A stretch of 64,000 nucleotides of DNA from Talinum fruticosum (Eukaryota > Streptophyta > Magnoliopsida > Caryophyllales > Talinaceae): positions 2,311,001 through 2,375,000 of the forward strand of contig JAITYX010000058.1 in assembly GCA_021018815.1 (NCBI GenBank), in the 5' to 3' direction. Below, piece after piece: positions 1 through 11,552 of this stretch. Within the stretch, counting starts at the first letter, position 1. Every line of letters begins with the position of its first letter. A program made the translations under genes and the position numbers. The notes below the pieces were generated by a model. That model was not told the DNA's origin. It saw nothing but the letters and a program-made list of their open reading frames with translations, and did not search any database.

Positions 1-130
1 TTTTAGCCAATTAAAAATTCATTTGAATTAAGGTGAGTCCATTTTTGTATTTTTAGCCAATTAAAATTCATCTTCATTAAGGTGAGTTTGTTTTTGTGTT
101 TTTAGTCAATTATAATTTAATCTCAATTAA
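1..130 (+). repeat. Leader tandem repeat, copy A (partial array)
   Basis: About two and a half degenerate units with the core TTTAGCCAATTAAAATTCA followed by AAGGTGAGTC. The same unit recurs in the leaders of gypsy copies B, B', C and D. The array is cut by the window edge. Confidence 0.75.
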
Positions 131-627
131 GGTGAATCCTTTTTTTGAATTTTTTAAACTAAGATAAGTTCTTTGTTGCATTATGTCCCATTTAGGTCTG
201 TCCATTTCAACATTTTTTATTTTTGTATTTTTTGAGGTAGTCCGTATGTTTATGTCATCCAAAATTAAAGAGCATACCATTCCCTTTCTTTTTAGGACTG
301 ATATTTCCTCGATACTAGCACATGAGTTCCTTCTCCCTAAAAGCGGAATAAGGAAACCTTCCAAAACTGGGTATCATCATAATGTAGGCTCTAAAGCTGT
401 CAAAATGATTGGGTAAATAGTCCACTTCAACACCTTTTCATTGAACACCATCTCGACCAAGTCCGATGTCACCAACATCGATGTACTCAACACTGGTACA
501 TTAACACAAATTTGATGAGCACTTATTTGTCGTAAGTACAAAGTAGCGAAGAACAACTCTCTTCCAATCGATGAAGAGCCAAAACCTTCTCCTATTGTGA
601 CCTTTGTTTAATGAGTCTTCTACAAAG

Positions 628-1128
628 ATGGAAGCTAGAATGGAGGCTAAGGATAAGAAAATTGAGTCAATATCTGAAACCCTTACTCTCACTTGTCTAA
701 GTTTTAATTAAGTATAAGGAATGAAAGGATAGAGACGGAAGAAGAAGAACCTCAACCACCACCTCAAGGTCGATCTCGGTTAGAGCCTCAGCTGAACCTC
801 GACTTGATGAATATATAGATCGAGATAGAGAAAATGCTTAGAGGGTCCATGTTTAAAAACCACCATTATAACCTGGTGGGATTTACTTCAATCCCCAAAG
901 GAAAACTACTTCCTAAATTCACTATGCTTAACATTAAATTTCATGGTTCTAAAAATCCCCATCAAGTACAAAATTTTATAGGAGCGATGACTTTGAAAAG
1001 TGTACTAGATGAAACATAACATGTCATCTTCCCTTGGGCGTCCGAAAATGATGTTACAAAATGGTACAACGTCGTTGACCAACGCAAGGTAAACAATTCG
1101 ACGGATCTTTGTAAGGAGTTTCTACATT
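628..1128 (+). pseudogene. gag fragment, gypsy copy A
   Basis: This is the capsid region of a Tat-type gypsy gag. The ATG at 628 gives a charged N-terminus (MEARMEAKDKKIES) equivalent to METRMDDQDKK in copy B. From 834 the frame reads the family block with GFTSIPKGKLLPKF and NFIGAMTLKSVLDET, then a stop at 1017-1019. Beyond the stop the same frame still reads KWYNVV and CKEFLH, so the coding sequence was once longer. The N-terminal half contains further stops. A functional gag would continue for several hundred more codons. It is not a host gene, because the same protein occurs four more times in this window. Confidence 0.75.
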
Positions 1129-1261
1129 GTAACACCTCAAAATTTCACCTACTAATTTCCATCTTAGGTTTAAATATGATATTTGTCATGCGTTTAGAAA
1201 TTTTATTTTTAGATCTTAATTTGATTAAATTAAAAGTGATGCGTATAATAGAATCGGTATT
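1129..1261. other. Unassigned 133-bp junction between copy A gag and copy B LTR
   Basis: AT-rich sequence with no ORF and no match to the other gypsy or copia copies. It lies between the last recognisable gag codons of copy A and the TGTAGACACC start of the copy B LTR. It could be decayed gag or filler DNA from a break repair. Confidence 0.4.
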
Positions 1262-3302
1262 TGTAGACACCTAAAAAGTGTCGTCCCTTATCTCTTTAAT
1301 TCCGTATTTTATTCTATCTATCTAATGATGAAATCCCGAGTCCTGTTTGAGGATTTGGATCTCGGATCGTGTTTGATTGATTTGACGGAATCCAAGTAAA
1401 CCATAAAGAACCTCCAGCAGCATAAATAGCCTTTCTACCTTCGATCGATCCAAAAATCTCGTTTTCTTTCAAGCGATCCAAGACCGAGCCAAGCTTCAAG
1501 AGATAATGGAGTCCAGTGATGTATACCAGGAAGTTCCAAGTTTAGAATAACCGCAGTTTACTTTTGTTCAAATAGACAAGGAGTTGAAGACTCGAAGATG
1601 ACGTTAAAACATAAGATTTCATGACCATAAGTATCAAAGTGCTGCATTTAAGCTCTAAGACAGTCCACACAAAACTAGGAGCATTTTCCCTCAAAACGGC
1701 CTCGTGAACGGCTCCAGTCATCCCACAAATTTTAAGTTTAATGTTGCGTTTTTGCTTGGAGACTCCCTTGGAAACACGCTAGGACACAAAACCCTAAGCA
1801 TGCTTGGTTGGCCAGCGCCGGCCGTCCCGAATTTTCCCATTTCTATCTCGGTTTTATCTATTCTTTATCCGATTCAATCTCGGGATATTCTAGTGCGGTT
1901 TTTCCGAGCTGCTTGGTGGACTGGCTGAGAGCAACCTTAAGGAATTTTTGACCTACGTCTCTACCTATAAATAGAGAGCCTTGGCTGTCATTCCCATGTG
2001 GCTTTCTCATATGCGTTATGTTGTAGAAAGCTAAGCCGAGCACACATCCATTAACGTACTTTGCTAAAAGCAGCCTAAAACACTCCTCTTTTTCATTCAA
2101 CGTCATTGAATTTGTGCAAAGAGTTAAAGAATATTCACTTATTCTGATCTCTAGGAATCTATTCAACTGATCTCTCCTACTCCATACAAATTCACCTCTT
2201 CTAATATTCACAAAAACAAGCCCTTTCCTTGGATTCGTCACCGTTGCATCAAGAGATTCGGTGTAGAGATCCGGATCAGCAAGTGGCACATCCCGAGGAA
2301 ACCATTCGGCCTTTAGACAGCTTATTTAATTTATTCCTTTTTATTGCTTTCCGTATTGTGGATCACAGAGGTGTAATCGCATTTTATATCATCCTCGTCC
2401 GATGTAATTTCTTTTAGTTTTCCGCTTTTCTTTTTGCTTTCTTTATTCCATTCTTTACGACTTTCTTTACCACTTTCCTCTAATTATATTTGGTTGCTTT
2501 AATTTCTCTTAGCATGTTGTCGTGTGCTTGTGTTCTCACATTATTTTAGTATACTACTCAAATTAGTAATGGCCATCTTCAAACTGGCGGAATGGAAAGG
2601 TTTTCCCTACATTTTGTACCCTCGCCCCGAATGATTCTCGGTTTTAAGATTGATGGAGTATTTTTTTAGCCTTTTTCGATATTAGTTTTCCCATACTATG
2701 GTAGGAAGCGCAAATTTTTATCTTTTGTTTCTTGTTAGTTTCTCTTTCTTAAAACTCGACTGGTGGCTCCTTTTCATTTATTCCTCATGGATCCGCCTGC
2801 CGGCTATTCTTGGACTACGGGATAGAAAACATGAATTCGGGATGTGTGAGGTAGAGCAGAGCCGAGGCTGATCTCCTTAGCCGTAGCCTTTGGTCCACGC
2901 CGGCCACCACTTGGTGTAGGCTACCAAGTACACTAAGAGGTCAACAGGCGAGTGCTTCAATCTAAATCGGTGGTTTCACAACAGTTTGGCCCTAAAGCCC
3001 CATAGCAGGGTCAATAAATCATAATTTCTATTTTTCGGTTAAAAGATAAAATCCCGGACCTTTCCGAAAATAGTTGTCAAAATAAAATAATTAATAAAAA
3101 GCCAATTAATTAAATTTAATTTCACTCTTTAATTTGACTTAATAAAACAAGGAAATCTTAATAAGAAATTAATCCCGTTTTTCTAAAATTTGTATTTCAA
3201 AAACCTAAAATCATTTTCAAACCCATTTTCCTGCAAACAATCTTATGGAAAAAAAAATGAACGTGGGAAGCGTGGCTTGGTCCGTCGGCCGTGGTTCCTA
3301 TA
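1262..3302 (+). repeat. 5' LTR of gypsy copy B
   Basis: About 2.04 kb. It begins TGTAGACACCTAAA and ends just before the PBS at 3304. The same start recurs at 20189 (copy C). Blocks shared with the other copies include the TATA region, a T-rich stretch, and CTATAGTGG at the end. In copy C the end reads TCTATA, the inverted partner of TGTAGA with one C-to-T change. There is no long ORF; short ORFs inside it are chance. Confidence 0.75.
1966..1974 (+). promoter_or_regulatory. TATA box of the copy B LTR
   Basis: TATAAATAG, preceded by CTCTACC. Matching TATAAATA/G boxes occur at 16866 (B') and 20895 (C), about 700 bp into each intact LTR. This is the expected U3/R promoter position; the transcription start would be about 30 bp downstream. 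Confidence 0.65.
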
Positions 3303-3303
3303 G

Positions 3304-3321
3304 TGGCCACTCCACTAGGGA
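3304..3321 (+). other. Primer-binding site, gypsy copy B (tRNA-Arg-like)
   Basis: TGGCCACTCCACTAGGGA immediately after the LTR end. Copy C has the better-preserved TGGCGACTCCGCTGAGGA at 22168. This resembles the complement of a plant tRNA-Arg 3' end, the primer used by Tat/Ogre elements. Substitutions at CpG/CHG positions fit methylation-driven decay. Confidence 0.65.
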
Positions 3322-4019
3322 TATAACTGTTTTATTAAGAAGGCAAAACATGAAAAACTTACGCAGTGTATTTCAAAAAGGAACTTGCATTAGACATCGT
3401 ACATTTAGCAACCTATGAACATAGTTTAAATACTGGTTTGGACTCCTAGGAAAAATATATTTACCGCTTGTTATACCGTTCGGAATGTTGCTCCAACTGG
3501 ATCCTAGGCATGCCCAACTAGGCTTGATTGCCCAAGGAAATGGTACCTCTTCCCTCGTAGTCGTGCCCTATACGGAAGATCAAATCCTCGGACTATGAGT
3601 CACCATGTATCCTGCCTAGTCTAAACCTTTTTGACCATATATATTTTGGACGATTAGGTTGTCCCTTGACTTCATTTGCATGCTTGAATGAGTGTGTTTG
3701 TTTTAGATTTAATCTTCTGCTTGTGTGACTTTAGTGATAGGTTAGGAGTGCTGGTTAACCCTTGCATGGGTGTAAATAAAACACTTTAATAAACTCCCTA
3801 GATCCAGTCCATTAAGTGCATTTAGGGAAAAGTTAAAAATACCTTTTTCCTTACTAGGGTTAGTCCATTTTTGAAATTTTGAGTCATACTAAAATCCTCT
3901 TTAGCGGTCTAAGTAGTCAGCTCCAAGTGGATCGAAGAGGGTCTTACCGAAGTTCCTTCAATCTTTAGGTCGGCTTTTACCTTTTATTCTCTTTTTTTTT
4001 TTCCTTCGTTTTTTCCATC
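3322..4019 (+). other. Leader of gypsy copy B, non-coding
   Basis: Between PBS and tandem repeat. Conserved patches shared with B', C and D include TTGCATTAGACATC, CACCATGTAT and GTCCATTA-GTGCATTTAG. No ORF is conserved between copies. An upstream ORF is known in some Ogre elements, but none can be supported here. Confidence 0.6.
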
Positions 4020-4255
4020 TTACATTTGCATTAGCCAAAATAAATTCATCTCAAATTAGGTGAGTCCATTTTGCATTAGCCAAAATAAATTCATCTTAGA
4101 TTAGGTGACTGTATTTTACATTTTCATTAGCCAAAATAAATTCATCTCGGATTAGGTGAGTCCATTTGCATTAGCCAAATTAAACTCATACGATATTAGG
4201 TGAGTCTATGTTCTTTAGCCAAATTAAATCCATTTCATATTAGGTGTGTCCATTT
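4020..4255 (+). repeat. Leader tandem repeat, copy B
   Basis: Five units of about 45-60 bp with the pattern GCATTAGCCAAAATAAATTC, then ATCTCAAATTAGGTGAGTCC. Each unit carries AGGTGAGT or a close variant (GGTGACT, GGTGTGT). Confidence 0.85.
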
Positions 4256-4822
4256 CGACTTTCACATTTAGCAAAAGCAAAACCAGTCCAAGTCTAAGGA
4301 AATGCATTATCATCTAATCAGGAAAGAAGCATATTTTAATTAAGGATAAATCATTCATAGTGCATTAGCCAAATCATAGAATCATCCAATACTAAGTCAT
4401 ACATCATTAATCGTACTTCATTTTCATCACATTATTTATATGCATACAAATAAAAACATCCTTAGTCTCTTCGGGTCTTGCGCTTAAGTCCCTTCCTCCC
4501 AAAAGTGGTCTTTTCTCACATGGTCCTAAACTTCATCCTTTGCGCTGCAGAATAGGGAAGTCTACTGAAATTGAGTACTGCCAACATCGAAGCTCCAAAA
4601 GACTAGAACGTCTCACGAAGGAGTCTATCACATCTTCTCCTTGTTCCGCATTACGTTCTAGTTCGCGGTCTACACCGGTGCGAAAAGTTTCAGCGCATGC
4701 AACACCAATTCAATCTACTCTCCATCGTAAGACAAGTACCTAGAAATAGTTCCCTTCCATTGAAGTTAAACCCAGCAGAGTAGTCTCCCATTCTTACTCT
4801 ACTTAATGAGAACTTAGCCAAG
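4256..4822 (+). other. Leader 3' part of gypsy copy B
   Basis: Conserved with the other copies: CTTAGTCTCTTCGGGTCTTG near 4463 and CCCTTCCTCCCAAAAGTGG near 4490 recur at about 19350, 23520 and 54205. A short 67-codon frame at 4540-4743 is not preserved as a protein in other copies. The original gag start probably lies near 4760-4823. Confidence 0.55.
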
Positions 4823-5535
4823 ATGGAAACTAGGATGGATGATCAAGATAAGAAGATATTGATTATATCGAGGGATCTTAAGACTATTATAAAAGCTATT
4901 GAGGACAGTAAGAGTGATGAAGAAGTGAAAAGAGGAGAGAGATTAGGTCCTCCACCTCCACGTAGCTTATCTCATCGAAACAATCCTGAACATGAATCCC
5001 CTAAACACGAATCCAAACCTCAACCTAATCTACATCTACATCGGATAGAACAGATGTTAGGGGAGTCATCTTTGTTCCGTATTCATTATTTTGATCACAA
5101 GGGATTCACTTCAATTCCTAAGGTTAATCTACCTCCAATGTTTACAATGCCGGATATCAACTTTAATGGTTCCGAAAATCCCCATCATCACGTTCGCAGC
5201 CTTCTTAGGAGTAATGACTTTTAAGAGTGTTCCAGAAGACACTTACATCATCATCTTCCCCTTAACTTTTGATATCGATGTAATGAAGTGGTACAATGTC
5301 GTTGACCTACACAAGGTTGCCAACTCGGACTAATCTGTGCTAGGAGTTCCTACATCAATACTCCTATAACACCGATTTGCTAGTCACTCTTAGAGACTTC
5401 GAATCAAGGTGAGAAAGTGAGCTTGACGGACTTCCTTAACAGATGGAGAGCGAAGGTTGTCCACATGATAGACCGATCCTTCGAGAAGAACCAAGTCAGG
5501 ATCATCTTGAAAAACCTCCGGCCTAATTAAAAACA
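4823..5535 (+). pseudogene. gag (capsid part), gypsy copy B
   Basis: Structural gag polyprotein. An open frame of 133 codons starts at the ATG at 4823: a charged coiled-coil-like N-terminus (DQDKKILIISRDLKTIIKAI), a proline-rich linker, then the family core with HYFDHKGFTSIPK and MPDINFNGSENPHHHVR. One frameshift near 5200 moves the reading to VPEDTYIIIFPLTF and VMKWYNVVDLHKVANSD, followed by a stop. Further on, EFLHQYSYNTDLLVTLRD (5345-5398) and DFLNRWRAK (5430-5456) match the retrotransposon gag domain of Tat elements, where QYxYNTD is typical. Two to three breaks make it non-functional as read. Confidence 0.8.
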
Positions 5536-5990
5536 AGCATCTTAAGTTTTTACCCATGATGAACTTCTCAACCCTTAGATATGTTGGCTTGCTGATAGAA
5601 GAAGAGTTGCCCACCATAACCACAAAATTCGCGATAGGATATAGGGATAATTATCACTCCAACGATAAGAAAACCTCCAATACATGCAATACTAGTTGGG
5701 GTGTAGATATCAATGCTCTCAACAGATATACCGACGACACTCTTATTGATACCACCTATACTCAAGCCCTTGACTGTCCCTTGCCTAAGGGCAAGATAAA
5801 ATTGCCACCCATTAGAGCGAGGATCGAAACAGCTGAAACAGTCTAAAAACTCCGGACGTAGGAAAATTTTGCAAGTACCATCGTGCACGAGGACATGACA
5901 CCGAACAATGTTATACATTCAAGAACAAACTAGAAAGTGTCTTTCGAAATGGCCAACTCCCTTTATCCAAGGCTGCGTAAAAACCATATA
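5536..5990 (+). pseudogene. gag C-terminus with CxYH-type knuckle, copy B
   Basis: The frame at 5556-5846 reads LIEEELPTITTKFAIGYR and NRYTDDTLIDTTYTQALDCP, a linker repeated in copies C and D. After a stop, about 5863-5950 encodes KYHRARGHDTEQCYTFKNKL. This is the H/C-containing motif that replaces a classical CCHC knuckle at the end of Tat-family gag. The expected Cys before KYH is not clearly readable. Stops at 5844 and beyond disable it. Confidence 0.65.
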
Positions 5991-6430
5991 AAAATAAAAA
6001 TCCTTTTAATTGTACTTTGGCTATTTTCACCGAACCCACTCCGGATCAATGGGACCCGTCTATCTTTATCCAAGATGTTGATGAGTTCAAACCACTTCTT
6101 AGCTTGCCTTCTTTAGATCCGAGTTAATGGACTGTGTGTAAGTGATGAAGAGGATGTCTAAGAAACGAGAAGCAAGGGTAATGACAACGACAATGACTTC
6201 TAGAACACACCACCCTTAGTAAAAGAAGACTTTGGGGAGAACCTAAAGGTCGAACAATCCAATTCCTTACTAGATCCGGATGGCAGAATGCACTCCTAGG
6301 TCCATAATGAGACTCAAGAAGCCCCAAAAGAGCCTAAAGCTACTAAATCCTTAAACAACTTTTTGAAATTAAAGGCCGATATCTTAATCGGCAACTAATA
6401 TCCGCTTCCCAAAAACATAGGCAGGCTTTG
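5991..6430 (+). other. Degenerate gag-protease spacer, copy B
   Basis: Aligns by landmark words with 25080-25537 (C) and 55640-56030 (D), for example GGGGCACACCACC-like and GCACACCACCCTT. No intact ORF. ORFs on the opposite strand here are chance. Confidence 0.5.
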
Positions 6431-7990
6431 ATTGATGCACTTAGTAAAATCGAGGTCTCTCTCGAAACGACGCTAGAGGAAGTAGTACGATTTGTTAACA
6501 ATGAGGATGGAAATATTACCTTTGATTGAAAAGATCTTCGAAGGAAGGCGTTGCACACAACAATTCCCTCTTTTTAACTATAACTTGCATTAACAAGTTT
6601 ATTCCTTTAACTTTGGTAGACAGCGGATCAGCGGTGAATGTTTGTCCCTGGAGAACCGCCGAAGGCTAAGGATTAAAGAGTAACAACTCTTTAAACAGAC
6701 TATCCATCTTCGACCTTATGATAATTCCAAAAGCATAGGTTTAGGAATAATGACCTTGCAAATTAATGTAGGGCGAGTAGAAAGGAACATCGAATTCCAA
6801 GTCCTAGATATCCCAGACTACTTGCAATTTACTCCTAGGATGCATTTGGTTATGTGATCATCAAGCGAGTGCTCTCCACACTGCATCACAAAGTTAAAAT
6901 GATCATCAAATGTCAAGTTGTAACCATCAACAGGGATAAACTTTGTGCTATTATCACTTCTAAAATGTCCGTAGTTGAGATCGAGCACGATGCCCATGAT
7001 GAGGAACTATACGGAATAAAGACTATTGTTGCTTTAGATAAGGATAAAGCACCTCTTAACTTTAATCTTTATGGTAACCCTAAATTCCATTTGATGCTTA
7101 GGAAGAAAGGGTACTTTCCTAGTGTTGTTACGAGGCTAAATGGCATACCACCTTATCTTTCCACCCCTTGAACCCACCAACGGCTACAACTTTGGGCTAC
7201 CCTATTAATCTACTGCTAATGAAATAGCCTAAGCCAATTGGGAAGTTCGGGATAAGAGGACTACACCTCGGACAGCCCGCTCTATCAAGCCCTTTCCTTA
7301 CACTCTAAATGGGCAAGGCTTAAATGAAGGAGATGATTTTCCTTATTATGGTTTTCCCGAGCCCTACTACATCAAGGAAAAAGGCATCGTAGTCCCTGGT
7401 TTAGAGATGTCCAGTCATTACTATATATTGGAGAAGGAGGTACCCTACCTCCTCGAAGAGGGACAATCCACAACATACTTGGATCAACTCTGGCTGTGAA
7501 TAATCTTTTTGTCTAGAAAAGAACTTAGAAGGAAATTCGATCTAGGTATCGTCATGAGCCATGTCGCATGCTCCAGTTTGATCCATCCTAGTTCATCAAC
7601 GACGTCGCTAGTGAAGGCTCCAAGCACATCAATTGGATTAATTCCAAAAAGAGACAAAGAGGTCGCCATTAGCTTAGGAGCTCATCCCTTTCCTAAGTCT
7701 AGTACTAGGGCTTCTTCCTCTCTTGTCATTTCTAATTCCGTTTCTTATTCTGTTATTCCCGATTCACGTATCTTAGTTTCGAGTCCGATGTACTCCTTTC
7801 TTCTTTCAATAAAGTAAATCTTTCCGCTTACTCTTTGCCTCCTCTTGCTTTTAAGCTTTTTGGATCTAATGATGAATAAGAAATCCCTAAAGAATTAATA
7901 AAACCTATAGAAGATCATGAAAATCACTCACTAATAATAGTGGAAACAATAATAACTAATCTAGGATCGGTAGATCAACCTCGGGAGGTT
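6431..7990 (+). pseudogene. Aspartic protease and protease-RT linker, copy B
   Basis: The retroviral-type protease would cleave the polyprotein. LTLVDSGSAVNVCPW at about 6611-6655 holds the catalytic DSG triad. Downstream, 6854-7171 reads IIKCQVVTINRDKLCAIITS and ELYGIKTIVALDKDKAPLNF, and 7300-7470 reads FPYYGFPEPYYIKEKG. The frame 7509-7817 reads EVAISLGAHPFPKSST. This order is repeated in C (36430-37800) and D (56030-57654). Numerous stops and shifts. The protease call relies on the DSG motif and its position before RT. Confidence 0.7.
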
Positions 7991-8029
7991 AAGATCAAGA
8001 AAAATGCAAGATCCGAAGAGCAGAAGCAT

Positions 8030-9000
8030 ATCACTTTGCTCCTTACGAGTTCACGGATGTCTTTGTATTATCCTACGAAGACATGCTGGGGATAGATCTA
8101 AGTCTAGCGGAACATAAAATTCCACATTACGAAGATGCTAAGCTCGTTAAGAAGATATTGAGAAGGATGAAACCTTAATGGGTTTTGAAGATTAAGGAAG
8201 AAGTCCAAAAGTAGTTAGAGGCTAGGTTGATCAAGGTTGTTCACTATACTCAATGGGTAGCAAATATAGTAGCGGCTTTGAAAATGGACGCCGGGGTCTT
8301 CATGTGCGTCGACTTAAGAGATCTGAATATGGTGAGCACCAAGGATGATTTCCTGCTACCTTACATCGACATCGTTGTGGATAACACAAAGGGTCACGCT
8401 TGCTTTCATTTATGGACAGCTATGCTTGGGTACAATCAGGTAAAGACGGCGAAGAAGACATGGAAAAGACAACCTTCATCACTGAATAGGGGCGTATTGT
8501 TATATGGTGATGTCATTTAGGCTCAAGAACATTGGTGCAACATACCAAAGGATGGCTACAACCTTATTGCATGACATGATTCGTAACGAAGTTGAAGTCC
8601 ATGTGGATGACATGATCATAAAATCCAAAGATAGGGTAGGGCACCTACCCAGCCTAAGGAAATTCTTTCGGAGACTTAGAAAGTACGACATGTGCCTTAA
8701 TCCTTAGAAGTGTGTCTTCAGGGTAACTTCAGGAAAACCGTTAGACTACATTGTTAGCCTTACAACAATCAAAGTTGATCCATCCAAGATCAAAGCTATT
8801 TAGGAAATTCCGCTATTAAATACGAGAGAAGGAAATATGGGGTTTCCTAGGACGTTTACTGATACATTAGTCGTTTGGTATCAAAGCCGACTATGGTCTA
8901 TGAACCTATTTTCAAGAAGCTGAACAAAGGATCCGAGCCCATTTAGGATACCAAGTTCGAACAAGCATCTAATAGGTTAAGGAATACCTAGCTAACCCTC
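8030..9000 (+). pseudogene. Reverse transcriptase, gypsy copy B
   Basis: Ty3/gypsy RT (RNA-dependent DNA polymerase). 8227-8520 reads LIKVVHYTQWVANIVAALK, FMCVDLRDLN, LLPYIDIVVDNT and AMLGYNQVK. A frameshift at about 8500 continues FRLKNIGATYQR and EVHVDDMIIKSKDRVGHL (8504-8707). The catalytic pair is kept as VDD within VHVDDM (usual YVDDM). Upstream codons from 8040 are recognisable but full of stops. It is broken by at least one frameshift and by stops at 8518 and 8705. Confidence 0.85.
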
Positions 9001-9330
9001 CGGTGATGGTTCCGCCCCAACAAGGGAAACCTTTACTTCGTACCTCACCACAACGGAGACAGCTATGGGTGTTATGATAGCTCAATGAGATGAAAAGGAA
9101 GAGCGCGCGATGTATTACCTAAGTAAGAAGTTCCTAGATTATGAGACTCGATACACATCACTAGAGGAAACATCATTGGCAATAGTTTGGGCTACCAAGA
9201 AGCTCAGGCACTACATGTTATCCTATATGGTACATGAGGTAACACCTACGGATCCCATTAAATATATACTTGAGTAATCAACCATTAGCAGTAAGATAGT
9301 AAGATAGACTATCATACGGTTAGAATTTGA
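9001..9330 (+). pseudogene. RNase H (first, gypsy type), copy B
   Basis: Follows RT directly. Readable pieces include AMYYLSKKFLDYETRYTSLE and AIVWATKKLRHYM, which are typical of the RNase H domain tethered to gypsy RT. It degrades the RNA of the RNA/DNA hybrid. Stops occur throughout and no full domain is open. Confidence 0.7.
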
Positions 9331-9370
9331 ACTCAAGTATGTCCCTCAAAAATCGATCAAAGGAATAGTA

Positions 9371-9890
9371 GTGCGAGAATTCCTAGCTGATCCACGTATA
9401 ACTCAATCGCAACCCGAACACCTTCACTTTCCGGATGAAGATATATTACAAGTGGAGGTGGACGTTTGGATAATGTACTTCAATAACGCTTCCAGTCATA
9501 AGGGCTTTGGGTATTGTTCTAGTCTTGCCGGTGGGAGCACATACTCCTATTTTAGTTAAATTGGACTTCGAGGTCATCAACAATGCCACAAAGTACAAAG
9601 AATACATTATAGGACTTGAAGCTGCTGTAGAAATCAGGTTCAAGAACATCGGGGTTTTCGATGATTCCAGTGTGATCATGAATCGGATTTTGCAAAAATG
9701 GAAGGTACGTAGTGAAGCCTTAGCACCCTACCATGCACATCCGGTAAAGTTATCAAAACATTTTGAAAACATCTCTTTCATCTACCTTTCTAGGGATGAC
9801 AACCAATTCGCAGATGCCTTAGCGTAACTAGCATCCATGATCAACATCCCTCATGTCATTTATTCAATGTCTGTTCACATAGAGCGATGG
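9371..9890 (+). pseudogene. Second (archaeal-like) RNase H, copy B
   Basis: Two overlapping frames, 9371-9559 and 9507-9827, join to one domain: VDVWIMYFNNASSHKGFG, then NNATKYKEYIIGLEAAVEI, VFDDSSVIMNRI and YLSRDDNQFADALA. A second RNase H after the first is a hallmark of Tat-lineage gypsy elements. In family members the first catalytic motif is normally YFDGAS; here it is YFNNAS, so the first Asp is lost. One frameshift at about 9520-9560. Confidence 0.75.
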
Positions 9891-10156
9891 AGTCGGCTAG
9901 CACATGTCCGCACATTAGAAGTGTCTAAGACTAACCACGCCAATCGGTATCATGACATTTATCGAGTATCCGGATAAGCAAGTATATCCCTTGGACTCCA
10001 CACCTAGAGCCCAACGAGTGATCGGGATGTTGGCTGCCAAATTCTTCATCAATTAAAGGCAACTATACGAGAAAATCAACACTAGGATTAGCTTACTTTG
10101 TGTCAACCAACATAAAGCAAAGCTCATCATGAACGGGATTCATGGTGGGGAGTGCA

Positions 10157-11552
10157 TGAAGGTTTACTTGTGAAGAGTCTAAGTCACCGTAGAGGGGGTG
10201 AATAGGGTGATACAGAAAATTAACCAATTTTTACACCAATACAAACCAGAAGCGGTTTATGAGTCTCGATTGGACTCGAAAGGCAATAACATAGATATAC
10301 ATGGAAACCCTCCCGGGGCGAAAACCGCGGACGGTGTTAATCTAAGCACCAAGTCAAATCCACTATTTGGAATCTACAAAATACAAAGGATTGACTCAAC
10401 CAGAATTGCTCCCTTAAACAATTTCTTACAATGTTTTCCTAGACTTAGATATTCCCTTATCCGATCTAGTACTTCCTTATTGAGGTGAGTTAAGCCTTAC
10501 AGCTCGGTCAAGGGACTTATTAAGAAAGTAAGAAAAGTATGTAACTGATTATAATACTTTCTTTACAACTCAAAAATATGAAATACAGAGTTGAAGTTGT
10601 AAGTAGAAGATTGAGTAAGAATAAGCACATAAATTAGTTTAACAATAAGAATAGTTCCAGCTCTCTTCAAGTCCTGTAAAGTGGCTTTTTTATAGCCAAC
10701 CAAGCGGAGCGACCGTTGAGTCTTAATTCTAGACTGAAATCTTCTATAGCCGTTGTAACGGGTATTCTAAGTCACTCGGAAAAGATCCGTTAGGATGTGA
10801 ACATTGTGCAACGGCTCTTCGCTCCAAAAGATGGTTCAATCACTTGGTGGTGACTAAAAGCTATGATGAAAACAACCGTTAGGCCTAGAGTTGGAGTTTT
10901 CTAGTTTCGAAACAAACAACCCTAACACGGTGTCTAAGCCATGTCCGAAGTATCTAAAACTTGTCTGCTGGTGTCTAACGGCTAGAAGCCGGTTGCTTTT
11001 GAAATTCAAAAATAGATTAGCCTCGTTTGAATCACCTACAAAAGCAAACCACATTGGTTCTCAAAGTATAAAATATTTTGGTCCAAGATTAGGCACAAAT
11101 AATAATTAAATCAGAATAATTAAATACTTAATTATCTTTGGCTTAAAAGAATGGAATTTTCCGAGTCTAATATATGATAAGTTTAAATTCCATCTTGAGT
11201 CAATCCTATTATAAACAAGTTAGAAAGAGTAAAATATCGAGTATATGAGCATGATCTAGTCAAATAATCCTCAAGGAAATATACTAACTTAGAATAAGGA
11301 ATTAACATTGTAATTCACTTTGCTTTGAATTACAAAGTCGGTGTCATAATAAAGTGTTAGAGAAATTATTTGAACATGCGATGGTTCCGACTGATGTTTG
11401 AGTAAGTCGAAACACCGAGTGTAGGAGATATGCAATAAAGCGCTTTCTTAGTTAGTCGAACAGAATGAAAACTTAAATAAGAGTTTTTATAATACGCGAA
11501 ATGGTTTAGAATAAAAACCTAAGAGAGATTGAGATTTCTACCCGAGTCTTCG
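10157..11552 (-). repeat. Copia-family solo LTR inside gypsy copy B
   Basis: On the + strand it starts TGAAGGTTTACTTG and ends CCGAGTCTTCG, so the element is on the - strand. It has the family landmarks TAGAGGGGGTGAATAGGGTG, TTATCCGATCTAGTACTTCC and the CCGTT motif cluster (10710-10880), with a TATA box at about 10686-10694 on the - strand. The left flank GTGCA and the right flank (A)TGCG form an imperfect 5-bp target duplication. No internal copia DNA adjoins it, so it is a solo LTR left by LTR-LTR recombination. Confidence 0.85.

Larger units (their letters stand above)
1..1128 (+). mobile_element. Ty3/gypsy (Tat-like) copy A, leader and gag fragment
   Basis: This is the left-most gypsy fragment. 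It starts inside the leader tandem repeat and runs into gag, where similarity to the other copies stops near 1128. Its order (tandem repeat, about 500 bp of leader, gag) matches copies B, B', C and D. No LTR or pol belonging to this copy is visible. The next family segment is the 5' LTR of copy B at 1262, so A was probably interrupted by B, although the other side of the break is not found in the window. Confidence 0.75.

Noticed and set aside
1858..2289. 143-codon - strand ORF
   Set aside because: Inside the copy B LTR opposite the promoter region; absent as a protein in the LTRs of B' and C.
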